Assembly (NCBI GenBank): GCA_917880885.1
Contig: OU862915.1
Span: 37,580,676-37,644,675 of the forward strand
From: Limnephilus marmoratus
Taxonomy: Eukaryota; Arthropoda; Insecta; Trichoptera; Limnephilidae
Direction: 5' to 3'
DNA length: 64,000 bases
The notes beneath the pieces are model-generated. The model was not told where the DNA came from and did not search any database. It saw only the letters and a program-made list of their open reading frames with translations. The first letter of the stretch is position 1. Every line of letters begins with the position of its first letter. The translations under genes and the position numbers were made by a program. Below, piece by piece: positions 31,280 to 41,430 of this stretch.

Positions 31280-32270
31280 AGTTAAAACAATGAGTTTACG
31301 CAGCGGTGACAAAAACTGTCCTTTGTTTGGTTGTGGTGCGGAATTACCAGATAGTGATAATGAAGGACAATGTAACGAAAACTTAGCGAAAAGAAACCCG
31401 GGTAAATCCCAGGTAAGCTAAAATCATTCGCGTTGATTAACAACAGCCAATACTAGTCTTCGACTTTACATTTCAACCCACAGAAAATCAGGTGATATTG
31501 ACTGAATTTGTGCTAAGAGTGTATGCTCCGATGTGGTTTAAAATAAAAACACAACCTTCGTGTGTTTACGGGGCGAGACACCTCAACGAAACCATAAAAT
31601 TGTCTCGTTACCTTCCAGAGCATTTGAAAAAGGTGGTAGATCCCAAGGGCGGATCCAGGGGGGGGGGGGTCATGGGGGTCATGACCCCCCCCCCTGGGGT
31701 GGGTCTAGGACCTAGGTGGACCACTAATACCCTACGTTTTACTTGTATCTATTATTATCACAATTATATTATAAGTTCTTGCGACTTGATCATGACTATG
31801 TGACCCCCCCCCTGGTGCCAAAGCTGGATCCGCCCTTGGTAGATCCCGTAATTCAACGCAACGGGTATTTTGACCATAGCGAAAATATACTTATTAGTAT
31901 GCTCAACGACGAACGAAGAAAAATTAGAGAGTTGGCTCTGAGACGGATTCCAAGTATCCGATAACGTACGTCAGGGTTCTCTCCAATATGAGTATTTAAG
32001 CTACCTACGTTTAATTTCAACGCAGCAGACTATATTGACTAGATCTACTCGGAAAAACCATCAGAACCACCTCTTACAAAACTGATATCTAGCGAGAGAA
32101 TAATTGATGCCATTGCAGACCACGAAATTATCGAATCCAACATTTTGTGTGAGTTCCGATTGATGCCGTCACATGCAAGCCACGGAAAGATGCATCAAAG
32201 TGGTAACGGCATCATGCTCTGCTGTTTACGGCCCTGAAATACGTGAAGGGTGGATACAAAACAAGCTAGG
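31280..32270 (+). pseudogene. Broken transposon-borne gene, interrupted by a MITE
   Basis: A start-like exon reads MSLRSGDKNCPLFGCGAELP (31,291 onward) and ends near a donor-like CCCAGGTAAGC (31,406-31,416). The next block reads VLRVYAPMWFKIKTQPSCVY and ARHLNETIKLSRYLPEHLKK (31,505-31,635). After the MITE it resumes VIQRNGYFDHSENILISMLN and RKIRELALRRI (31,850-31,955). A further block holds LTKLISSERIIDAIADHEII (about 32,075-32,135). I recall this type (KxxxSRYLP...VDPVIQRN...HxENLLLAML) from repetitive unnamed proteins of aphids and cnidarians carried by DNA transposons. The MITE and later stops disable it. Function unknown. Confidence 0.5.
31644..31838. mobile_element. 195-bp hAT-type MITE inside the broken gene
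   Basis: Starts CAAGGGCGGATCCAG and ends CTGGATCCGCCCTTG, perfect 15-bp inverted ends, flanked by GTAGATCC on both sides (31,636-31,643 and 31,839-31,846). The 8-bp duplication and the ends fit hAT MITEs. Next to each end are long G or C runs, which add to the fold-back. Removing it with one duplication restores the reading frame of the gene it broke. Confidence 0.9.
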
Positions 32271-33590
32271 ATCTAATCGTATAATGCCAGTATTCAATTC
32301 GAAAAAGGACTATAAAACACAATAACTTTCATGATTTTTGACTTTATTTTTCAACATTGTTTGTGATTTTTTGTGTGGCGATGGTACTTTTATTGTTTCT
32401 TGATTAGTAGATAATATTATTAGTAAATGAAATGTTTAATTTTTTAATATTATAACTACTTTTATTGAGCAAAGATTAAACCCTTCTTTTTCTAGTTTCT
32501 CACCGTTTTTTTCAAAATTGAATTGACTTGGGGCAGTACTTGCACTGAAAATATCTTAATGCTGTCATAATGACTTTTAAAAGAATCCTCATAGAGCATC
32601 CATTCCACACCCCGCTGCTAAGAAAAACAAAAAAACAAAAAATCGAACCACGCTAATACAAAGTTTGTATGCGTCTCAGTAACATTCTATTGGCGTATTA
32701 ATCTGTCAAAAAGGACTTGTTTGGAACAAAGTATAGTCAATAATCGTAGACAATTGGGAACCAACACATAGGAGTGGCTTAGAAAAAAATGGCGAAAAAT
32801 AGCATACATTTCTATGTATGTACCTACCTACACACTTGAGATAGTATTGGTGATCACAAATACTAATGCAAAGACAATAAATAGATTTGTAAGCTATTAA
32901 CCTGTCAAGGGCCAGGGTTTTTTACCTTACCTTTTTTAAATTACCTTAAGAACAAGAATGGAGGAAGCTATTTTAAGCTTTATTTTATGTTATATATTAA
33001 TGGAATAAAATTTAAAATCGCATCCAAATTATTTGAATTAATATTCTTTTTTGAAATTCCAGTCTCGCGCGCGGGCGCGTTCCTGGCCTTTGAAAGGTTA
33101 ATAGTTAAAATTTCAACCGCCAATGTCATGACCCAATACAGTTACTTTTTTCCGTTCGTTCCTATACGGTTTTGGATTCTAGTGACTTTAAATATATAAA
33201 TTTAAAAAAATATCGTTTTTTATACAATTTTCGATATTGGATATTTTGTATATATATATATATATATATCGATATATCGGATCAAAATATATCGGTTAAA
33301 AATATCGATATATTGAATTAAAAATATCGATATATCGATACTTTTTCAATAAGCCTAGCGAACACCTATCCGCCCCTAAGACATACACAAACCTCACCCC
33401 TTGAACCCGGATACCTCTGGTAAGTCACTTGGGATGAACCATGGGAGGGGTGTTAGTTATTCAAAAATGATTCCCTTGCGGCGGTACCCGTATTCGCCTC
33501 ACCAATTTAAAATTAAAATTTAATTTTAGTGCAAGAGTCCCAACTGGTCACAATGTCTAAATCTAGTAAGACAATGACATCCCCTACAGC

Positions 33591-33750
33591 GGTACGTTGT
33601 GAGGCTGAAGGCAGCGGGGAGGGGAAGGAGATGAAGAAGAATAGGGTGGGGAAGTAACAGACATTCAGATATGGTCACAAAACATGGGTAAAGCCACTTC
33701 AAGCACTATTTCGGTTCTAAATGGTGGTCTTTCACCGGGGGGATACTGAA
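33591..33750 (-). mobile_element. SINE copy D, body fragment
   Basis: GTTGTGAGGCTGAAGGCAGC, GGGGAGGGGAAGGAGATG, CACAAAACATGGGTAAAGCC and AATGGTGGTCTTTCACC follow the reversed SINE body order. Head and 3' tip are missing. Confidence 0.65.
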
Positions 33751-34610
33751 AGCATCTAACATTCAATCTAACGTTCAACGTGCATGAATTTAATTACCTT
33801 GAATATCTAAGTCGCAACCAAAATAATTTTGTAAAACTTTTTCAATCGAAAATTTCTAAACCAACATAATATATTTTTCAGTTTACAATGTAATTTTCAT
33901 TGTGAGCTACGAAGCTTGGAAAAGCCAGTTAAAATATTAGTAAAAGAAAAGACACAACAATTTTTACGTAATTTTGAGAATTTCTTTAATTTTTTCAATC
34001 AAAATTTAATTAAAAACAAACGTTTATGATTACAGCTTGTATAAACAATTCGATAATCAAACAAATTGCAACTTCACTCGAACAAAGAGTTTGAATTTCA
34101 TAATCAAAACAAATATTATTCCGTGGAAAAATATCTCAACAAAAAAATAACCTTTTATGAAAAACTTAATAAACGACGTTTATACAAAATGCTCAATTCA
34201 TTGAAAAACTTCTAAAAAAAATTCTTTAAAGAAAGTTGTGAAACCAATTAAAAGTGTGTATTTGTTGAGACTTTGACGTTGGTTACATTAGTATTTCGGA
34301 GGGGTTTACCGTACGATGGCGTTGGGGTCAATGAAACACAGCGGGGGTAGGTGAATTTGACTGTATATTGCAGAGGCGCAGCAGGATTTTTTATTGGGGA
34401 GGGGCGAGTTAAACTTTAATTTATTTATCTAAAATGTCAAGATGAATGTTTCGTGTTTTAGGGCAGCAGTTACAGGAGCAAATGAAATAATGAAAAACAA
34501 CAAAAAATGGAAATGTTGCGAGATTAAAGGAAGTGAAGTTTGACTTGTATCATTCTTGAAGACAATGCAGAATGCGCCGCCCATATTTGATTCGCCCATT
34601 TTTAACCATT
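33751..34610. other. Intergenic, AT-rich
   Basis: No feature recognised. Confidence 0.4.
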
Positions 34611-34611
34611 T

Positions 34612-34855
34612 CTTGGATAACCAACACCTCTGCCATGGGTTACCCCAAGAGGTTCACCACGTTTGGTGACTTAGCAGGGATATCCGGTTTCATTTGGTGA
34701 CGTGTGTTTAGGTTTTGGCGGCTCATGCGCTTCCACCCGCTGAGTGGATGGTTGGAGAGACCCTTTGACCTCTCAAACTGATTTCTCTCAACCCATCGTC
34801 TTGCATCGCGGCAGGAGGGATGGATTTATACGTCTGTCATTCCTGGACACAAATA
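34612..34855 (+). mobile_element. Family R fragment (copy R6)
   Basis: TTGGATAACCAACACCTCTG, GACTTAGCAGGGATATCCGG, CTCTCAACCCATCGTCTTGC and TCTGTCATTCCTGGACACA lie in R sense order. The 3' part with the palindrome and tail is missing. Confidence 0.65.
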
Positions 34856-35203
34856 ACCCTAGTAATAATTAGTGAGTATAAGAAGTATCACACGTTTCTT
34901 CTTGATGACATTATGTAACATATTCAATCAAGTTACGTTTTTGATTGCTTAAAATTATATTATTGCGTTTATAGTATCGTATCGTATATAGGTACTGACT
35001 AATGCAGGTAGCGTTTTTGGCAGAATATTTAAAATGGACAGTAATTTTAATAAAAACTACTGCAAGAATTGCACGCACGAATCAAACGCTACACTTCTTA
35101 GAAAATTTTCTGTAGGTTTTTTTTCAAGTGATAACTTCTTCACAACGGTTTTTAAATTTATTTTTTTTTAGTATTTGTTCAACAGATTAATTATCCAATT
35201 ACC

Positions 35204-35605
35204 TTACAATTTTCTCATTTTGACAGTCTTAAGATCTTGAAAGATAATTAGTTTACAAAAAATCTTAAGGCTATCAAAAGAAGAGTTATATATGTGTAGT
35301 GTTTCCGATATTTCGTTCAACAGCACCATTCCTCTTATCATGCTATGCTGTGCCAGGACATCTGTTCTACCGTATGGTATTTTGAACAAGTCGTGTCGAC
35401 GACTACGGCTGAAAATTTCTGGCACGTATAAGCAACAGCATTCCAAGAGGAACGGGCTGTCAATACGGTTATGGATTTTATTAAAACTAAGAATTGCAAA
35501 ATTTGCATAACGTCTAGTTTCTAAGCTAAATCTATTTGTTGTCTCAAGTATATCTAAGTTAAGTCTAATCTCGGTTAAGTTCCATTCATCCGCATATAGA
35601 CACAC
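35204..35605 (-). pseudogene. LINE ORF2 C-terminal fragment
   Basis: Open for 133 codons on the minus strand. It reads TRRYANFAILSFNKIHNRID, SPFLLE, and GRTDVLAQHSMIRGMVLLNE, then a leucine/lysine-rich end. The order (RRxxxxxxFxxKIxxxxIDSPxLL...RTDxLxxxSxxxRxxxLxNxI) is that of the C-terminal end of Jockey/CR1-like LINE ORF2. The stretch at 12,622-12,868 is a second copy of the same family. No RT core is present, so this is a 5'-truncated remnant. Confidence 0.65.
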
Positions 35606-35663
35606 CTAAGGAATTTTTTCTGGATTTGTTCTAGCATATTAATATATGCATTTAGTTGTTATT

Positions 35664-35845
35664 TGAAACTCAATGAAACGAAAAAGCGACACTAAAAAGA
35701 GACAAACACATACATCTACAGGATCTAGCCGCTAGAGAATGAGATAGACTAATCGGTCTCATCTTTGTGCGGTGCTTCGTAGACTACCCACTCTTGTCAA
35801 CTTTAGAAGGGTTTCATTTCTACCGCGTGTGAATTGCACACAATT
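35664..35845 (+). repeat. Repeat family S, best copy
   Basis: GAAACTCAATGAAACG, GCGACACTAAAAAGAGACAA, ACATCTACAGGATCTAGCCG, TTGTGCGGTGCTTCGTAGAC and CTACCGCGTGTGAATTGCAC in order, uninterrupted. I use it as the reference for the split copies at 2,766-5,192 and 15,130-16,245. Confidence 0.65.
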
Positions 35846-35859
35846 TTTTTGGGGGTTTC

Positions 35860-36550
35860 TGGGTACGCTACTGTATAATATATAGGTACTGGTATGTACG
35901 TGTAGACAGGGTAGGTTGGCACTGTATTCCGGATAATATGAGCGTGATGCATGCGTATGCGTGTGTTGGGCCGTGCACTTTCGGCGACGGGGGTGACTGT
36001 GTATACATCATTTTTGATCTGGTATAATGTGGTATTGATTTTTGTCTGGATTTTGGCTACTGAACATGATTGAATGCGCATTGTGTGCAATGATGTCGAG
36101 GATTTCCCTTTGAAGTATGAAACTTTAGGAGAGTTTTTTATAAAAACTTACGCGGACCGAAAATTTTAAGAAAAAATCAGTAATCTGTAAATCTACCTAA
36201 CATATAATTTTTGAACAAAAAATTGTGTTAGTTATTGTATTCAAAATTGGAATGGATCAAGAATTCTGACGCAATTTGATAACTTACGTAAATAATTAAG
36301 AAAAAAGATTCGTTACAAATGTTGTTATTATTCAAGAATTGCTACAAAGTATTTTGTAATGTTTTTTTTTCTTTGACATTATGGATCAATTTTCCTTTGT
36401 TCTAATGTGTTATTTACGTAAACTTTCAGCCTCACAAACTACTATAATTATTACAATATTCCGGGAATTCTCCGGATAATAAAAACTACTATTATACAAA
36501 CCAAAATTACTACGGACCCAAATTAGGTTCATTATGATTTAAAATGTTTA
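35860..36550. other. Intergenic, AT-rich
   Basis: No feature recognised before the target duplication of the next element. Confidence 0.4.
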
Positions 36551-36555
36551 ATAGG

Positions 36556-36936
36556 TGGTTGGGCGTTTACACAATCATAGCTACACTTACCTACATACAT
36601 CTACATATTATAACATAGACTCTGTGCTTGTAGCTTGATTGTCACATATATCCCATCCCTAGTCCTTCCCAATCCAATCCCATTACGTTGCTATGAACCG
36701 TTACCATAACAAAATCAGTGTGTCGTCAATCGAACCTCGCGTAAGCATACAATTTTACGCTTCCCGCATTTTATACCCGCATATGAAAGTAAATACCGCG
36801 ATACAAGTGTATGAACAAAGGCTACTCATGAGAGAAGAGAAGAAGACACCACAAGATTCCTCAGTAAGTCCTTTCCTTCCTTATGTGCATTCATTCTATT
36901 TGTGCAGTGGTCTAACATACACTCAAAAACAAATCA
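36556..36936 (+). repeat. BEL-2 5' LTR
   Basis: 381 bp, TG...CA ends. It differs from the 3' LTR only near its end (AAAAACAAATCA against AAAAAAAAATCA). Confidence 0.92.
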
Positions 36937-37526
36937 TTCATGGCCCAAACGAGCCGGAGATATAAACCATTTTAAAATATATCTTAAAAACTTTAAAAGT
37001 GTACTAAGATCAACCGCAGTTTAATTATTACACGCATTATTTATGTTCTATAGCCATTTTGTCATTTGAATTATTTGCTATTTTTGCTAGTTGCCAAAAC
37101 AATTGATTTCTTTGACAATCAACAAGTCAATTTGATTTGAATTTTCGAATTTATTTTAAAATACATAATAGTACTGTCTAGACTAGTAGTGTCTTGCGAT
37201 TATATTAACCGCTGTAAGTGGGTACGTGGGTACTCAGGTACGTAGTAGGTACTTCGATACACAACTTGTATTGTAATCCAATTCGATCGTCACATATTGA
37301 TTACGCATAATTTAATACATTTTAATTCAGTGCTATTAACCCCTTACGGTTGTCAGGGTCAAATTTACCCAACTGTTAACCCCTAATAGTTGTTGGGGTC
37401 AAAGTGGACCGCACTTAACATTGAGTGTAAATTTAAATATTTAATTTTATTCGTTTCAAATAAACATTATAAGCATATTCTTGGACTGTATTATTGTTAC
37501 ATTTAATAATTAACCAGAACAAGAAG

Positions 37527-40500
37527 ATGTCTATAACCGCATCGTCTGGTTCATCGTCACGGGATGACAGACGTCTGAAAAGACTAAACGCGAAGCTAGC
37601 TTCTAGTTTTGCGACATTACAGTCAGTTTTTGACAAAATAAAGACATCGTCTGATAGTGCTACAAATCGTCAAGCATTTTTATCGGGCGCTGGGACCGTA
37701 GAAAGAATCCGTTCGGAATTCATTACGATTCTAGACGAAAAAGTGGACTGTGAATTGGAAATTAATCCAGAAGCAGTCGCCGAGTACACTCAACTGAACG
37801 CATTTGAGGAAATGTATGGCGTCATTAAATTTACCGAGTCAAGCATGCTTTCAAATCCTGTTGAAAAATCGCGTCGTCCAATTAAATTACCACCTCTAGA
37901 AATTTTATGCTTTGACGGAAATCTGGAAAATTGGCCTCTCTTTTATGAGACCTATGTCTCTGTTATTCATTCAAATAGTTCATTGGACAATTCTGAAAAG
38001 ATGCAATATCTCATGTCAAAGTTGACGGGAAAGGCATTAACTATTTGTAAGACGATCACACCCATCGGTACAAATTACCAGGTGATCTGGAATGCCTTAT
38101 GTAATAAATATAACGATCATCGCATTCTCGCAGAATTATACTTTGACCGGTTATTAAAAATGCCTGTGGTTAATTCGGTCACGCCCTCTTCCTTAGAACA
38201 TTTTGCAGACACATATTCGACAAACATCGCCGCACTGAAACAGTTGGAAATTAAAGATCTCGCAGAATTTATATTACTACATCTGGGTCTTAAACGCCTT
38301 GATATAGAGACAGTAAAAGCTTTCGAATCTTCTATTCGAGACAATGAAAGTTTTCCATCAAGCTCAGAATTAATTGAATTTGTAAGAGTACAGCAAAGAA
38401 TACTTACTCGTGCGCAAGTTACGCAAGCATCATCCACCCGTCTCAGTTCAAATAATAATAATATTTCTGCTAAACCACAAAAGTCAAACTCCGCAAAGAC
38501 ATTTATAAATGTCGAGAAAAGTGACAATCACTTCATTGACATTTGTTTTTGTTGTCAAAAGGGATCGCACCTTTTATATCAATGTTCTAAGTTTATTAGT
38601 CTAGAACCACGCGATCGATTTAATTTCATTAAGTCATCCAATACGCAAGTTTGTATGAACTGCCTTAGTACTAGGCACAACACAAGATCATGCAAATCAA
38701 AGAGCACGTGTAAATCATGCGCTCTCAATCACCATACTTTATTGCATTTCAAGCAAACTGATATGCAAAAACCACAGTCAGACCCAATACCATTTTCCAC
38801 GTTACAAACAGATAGCGATAATAATATTTCAGGGACTCCGAATCCCGTATCGCTGTGTGTGACAAACTCGTACTTTCGTGAAAATACAACGGTACTTTTG
38901 GGAACCGCCGTTTGTCTAATTCGAGATCTTAAGGGTAAGGTACAGACAATACGTGCGCTAATCGATAGCGGCTCCCAAAGGAACATTGTTACCCGTAAAT
39001 GCTGTTCACGTTTGAATCTTACGGTACAATCATCTCCCAGCACTTATGTCACGGGAATAGGTGACGTAAGAAATCTAACAAAAGGAATGACTTGCCTCAA
39101 ACTGTTCTCCCAATATAACGATACTCACTCGTATACGATTCAACCGTATGTGGTAGAAAGTATCACCAGCGAACTGCCTACCGTTAATATAAACCGCGCT
39201 TCATTATCGTATCTCGACAATTTACCCTTAGCAGATAAAACTTTCTATATGCCGGGTGAGATTGATATTATTTTGGGATGTGACATTTTTGCTCGCATTT
39301 TAAAGGCTAACATAATATCAGGTCCCCCTGGTCAGCCGTTTGCAATTGAAACTACTTTAGGGTATTTAATCATAGGCACTGCTCCGACGATGATTGAAAC
39401 CCCAAGTAATTGCGACACGCAATCATTTTGTACGTTCGCAGAAAACAAGGATTTTTCTCTTCCACCTTTCTTTGAATTGGAAGACATTCCGGACGAGAAG
39501 TTTTTAACGCCTGATGAACAAGAATGTGAGAAACAATTCAAACTCACAACTTCTCGTGACACGACAGGAAGTTATATCGTCGCGTTACCGTTTCGAAAAG
39601 GTCCGTCTGTCCTTGGCGCATCGTTGCCGGCAGCCGAGCAGAGGTACCAATCTCTCGAACGCCGCTTAAAATCCAAACCCGCCATAAAAATTGAATATGA
39701 CAATATATTGCGCGAATACCTTCAGAAAGGTTACATTTTCCCAGTTGACAATTCTGATTTACCGCATTACGTAATCCCGCATCATATCGTAGTTCGCGAA
39801 GATAAATTGACAACCAAAATCCGGATGGTGCTGAACGCAAGTATGAAATCCGATTCTGGTTATTCGCTTAATGATATCCTATACACCGGTAATAATTTAC
39901 AAGGTGATCTGTTTCGCATTATCCTCAATTTTCAACTATTCGCCGCGAAAGGATTCGATCTTGTAAAATTCTCCGGTAACTCTCCAAACTTTTTGTCCAC
40001 GATTCATTTAGATCGCCGTGTCAAGGAACATGTGGAATTTAATCTCGATGAAAACCTAAAAATACTAGGTCTTCATTGGATTCCCGCTTCTGATAATTTT
40101 ATATTTGTTGTAAACTCTGATGAAAGAGCTTGCATCAAACGAAACATCCTATCGACGATTGTTCGTCTTTGGGATTTGATGGGTTTCGTCTCACTGGTTT
40201 TTTTATTAGCTAAACTTATAATTAAATCTCTATGGGAATACAACCTGGATTGGGACAATCCTCCTCCTGACACCGTTGTCACGCTTTGGCGTCAGCTTGA
40301 AAAGGAATTGCCATTATTGCAATTTATTAAAATTCCTCGCCTTTTAGGTGTCGAATACCAATATGTATTAACACTTATCGGGTTTTCTGAAGTATTCGAA
40401 CGCGCATTTGGAAGCATTATATACTTACATGTTTACTGTCCAAATACTAACAAAAACACAATTGGCTTATTATGCGCCAAATCTAAGGTCGCTCCTGCGA

Positions 40501-41015
40501 AGACGATTTCACTTGCGCGTCTAGAATTATGTGGAGCGCTTGTACTTGCCCGATTAATGCATACGGTCAGTAACACCTACGCATCAAATTCGATAGTTCA
40601 TATGACTTTATCCTTTTGTGACAGCATGGTTGCGCTAACATTGATAAATTCATTGCCCGCTAAATGGCAGCCCTTCATTACTAACCGCGTATCACAAATA
40701 CAATATCATCTGGAGGCTGAATGTTTCCATCATACAAAAGGTAAAGACAATCCCGCTGACTGCCTGTCGCGTGGTCTAAATCCCGCTCAGCTAATAGACC
40801 ATACATTATGGTTTAAGGGCCCCGCTTTTGCTCAGTTACCTAAAGATAATTGGCTTCTACAACTTTTTGATTCAAAATTTGTATCTGATCCGCCCGAACT
40901 GAAAACGAAAATTTTATTAAAACAAAAATTCTTTTCTTTGCGTAATCTTGTTAGGAAACGCGTGCATCGGTTCTATACGTGCTTTAAAATTAATCCCAAC
41001 CGCAATTCCCAATAA
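37527..41015 (+). CDS. BEL/Pao Gag-Pol polyprotein lacking RT core and integrase
   Basis: 1,162 residues from MSITASSGSSSRDDRR; an ATG 33 bp upstream is in frame but has a poorer context. Gag with DUF1759-like segment (about 117-290, EILCFDGNLENWPLF); zinc knuckles at 340-354 and 376-398 (CFCC..., CMNC...CKSC); aspartic protease with D-S-G at 480-482 (LIDSGSQ); start of RT (YIVALPF, KIRMVLNASMKSDSGYSLND). At about residue 805 the text jumps from FRIILNFQLF to AAKGFDLVKF, skipping what in BEL-1 is roughly residues 772-881, including FTTDI and YVDD, without breaking the frame. RNase H-like and connection regions follow (TLIGFSEVFERAFG, with E for the first D; ARLELCGA; SFCDSMVAL; DNPADCLSRG). 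The frame stops after LRNLVRKRVH, where BEL-1 still has about 470 residues of integrase. Confidence 0.85.
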   Translation: MSITASSGSSSRDDRRLKRLNAKLASSFATLQSVFDKIKTSSDSATNRQAFLSGAGTVERIRSEFITILDEKVDCELEINPEAVAEYTQLNAFEEMYGVIKFTESSMLSNPVEKSRRPIKLPPLEILCFDGNLENWPLFYETYVSVIHSNSSLDNSEKMQYLMSKLTGKALTICKTITPIGTNYQVIWNALCNKYNDHRILAELYFDRLLKMPVVNSVTPSSLEHFADTYSTNIAALKQLEIKDLAEFILLHLGLKRLDIETVKAFESSIRDNESFPSSSELIEFVRVQQRILTRAQVTQASSTRLSSNNNNISAKPQKSNSAKTFINVEKSDNHFIDICFCCQKGSHLLYQCSKFISLEPRDRFNFIKSSNTQVCMNCLSTRHNTRSCKSKSTCKSCALNHHTLLHFKQTDMQKPQSDPIPFSTLQTDSDNNISGTPNPVSLCVTNSYFRENTTVLLGTAVCLIRDLKGKVQTIRALIDSGSQRNIVTRKCCSRLNLTVQSSPSTYVTGIGDVRNLTKGMTCLKLFSQYNDTHSYTIQPYVVESITSELPTVNINRASLSYLDNLPLADKTFYMPGEIDIILGCDIFARILKANIISGPPGQPFAIETTLGYLIIGTAPTMIETPSNCDTQSFCTFAENKDFSLPPFFELEDIPDEKFLTPDEQECEKQFKLTTSRDTTGSYIVALPFRKGPSVLGASLPAAEQRYQSLERRLKSKPAIKIEYDNILREYLQKGYIFPVDNSDLPHYVIPHHIVVREDKLTTKIRMVLNASMKSDSGYSLNDILYTGNNLQGDLFRIILNFQLFAAKGFDLVKFSGNSPNFLSTIHLDRRVKEHVEFNLDENLKILGLHWIPASDNFIFVVNSDERACIKRNILSTIVRLWDLMGFVSLVFLLAKLIIKSLWEYNLDWDNPPPDTVVTLWRQLEKELPLLQFIKIPRLLGVEYQYVLTLIGFSEVFERAFGSIIYLHVYCPNTNKNTIGLLCAKSKVAPAKTISLARLELCGALVLARLMHTVSNTYASNSIVHMTLSFCDSMVALTLINSLPAKWQPFITNRVSQIQYHLEAECFHHTKGKDNPADCLSRGLNPAQLIDHTLWFKGPAFAQLPKDNWLLQLFDSKFVSDPPELKTKILLKQKFFSLRNLVRKRVHRFYTCFKINPNRNSQ

Positions 41016-41430
41016 TGGGAGATTTAACCTTATACCGCATTCCGCATACCGCATACCCTTTAATCTTATACCGCATTCCGCATACCGTATACCCTTTACC
41101 TCAAACCGCATACAGCATACCGCATACCGCATACCGCAAACCGCATACCGCATAACGCATTCCGCGTATCACATACTGCATACCGCATACCTTATACCGC
41201 ATACCGCATTCTGCATACCGCAAATCATGAACCGCAAAACAGTGGTAAAACTTTACCCTTTACCTTCGCAATAACATAGTCCGTTGACTTGGCCATCAGA
41301 TATTGCATCTATGGCCCTTCTTTTAGCTTTAAGTCTCACCAATTTTTAAATTTTGTTTATAAAGTGATACTTAATGCACTCTTATGGTTTATGGAAGTGG
41401 ATTCTTTCATCCCCTTCCAGGCGGGGGGCA
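41016..41430 (+). repeat. Heptamer satellite replacing the integrase region of BEL-2
   Basis: From about 41,030 to 41,225 the words TACCGCA / TTCCGCA / ATACCGC repeat with a 7-bp period, partly as a 40-bp higher unit (TTTAATCTTATACCGCATTC twice). About 200 bp of non-coding sequence then lead to the polypurine tract. The pol stop codon lies just before the array, so the array or its founding event replaced about 1.4 kb of integrase coding DNA. Confidence 0.8.

Larger units (their letters stand above)
30786..32680 (+). mobile_element. Inverted-repeat DNA element nested in the hAT-like element
   Basis: Starts ACTGAGACGCATACAAA and ends TTTGTATGCGTCTCAGT, a perfect 17-bp terminal inverted repeat. 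Looser symmetry continues inwards (GCGGGGTGCGGAATAGATGC against GCGGGGTGTGGAATGGATGC reversed; CAAGTACTGCCCCAA on both sides), giving arms of about 180 bp. TAA-like bases flank both ends, but the duplication is not clean. It carries a broken gene on the plus strand. Confidence 0.65.
30479..33357. mobile_element. hAT-like element with 8-bp target duplication
   Basis: Flanked by GCGAACAC on both sides (30,471-30,478 and 33,358-33,365), inside an R copy. It starts TAGAGATGTCGAAAGTGAAA and its other end in reverse reads TAGGCTTATTGAAAAAGTAT. Both subterminal regions are packed with ATATCGATATATCGAT palindromes, suitable as transposase binding sites. An 8-bp duplication and a TAGAGATG start fit the hAT superfamily. 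No hAT transposase is seen; the centre is another inverted-repeat element (30,786-32,680). Confidence 0.7.
30190..33510 (-). mobile_element. Family R copy R4, split by a 2.9-kb insertion
   Basis: The part 30,190-30,478 (TTAGCTCCACAAAGCCCTGG, TTTGGGGATGCTATGTGGAG, GAGAGGTCAAAAGGTCTCCC, CACGCAGTAGGTGGGCGAAC) and the part 33,358-33,510 (CACCCCTTGAACCCGGATAC, TAAGTCACTTGGGATGAACC, GGCGGTACCCGTATTCGCC) join into a continuous R copy once the insert is removed. Confidence 0.75.

Noticed and set aside
36693..36965. A 90-residue protein, repeated at 41,568
   Set aside because: Both lie inside the LTRs of BEL-2 and are identical only because the LTRs are.
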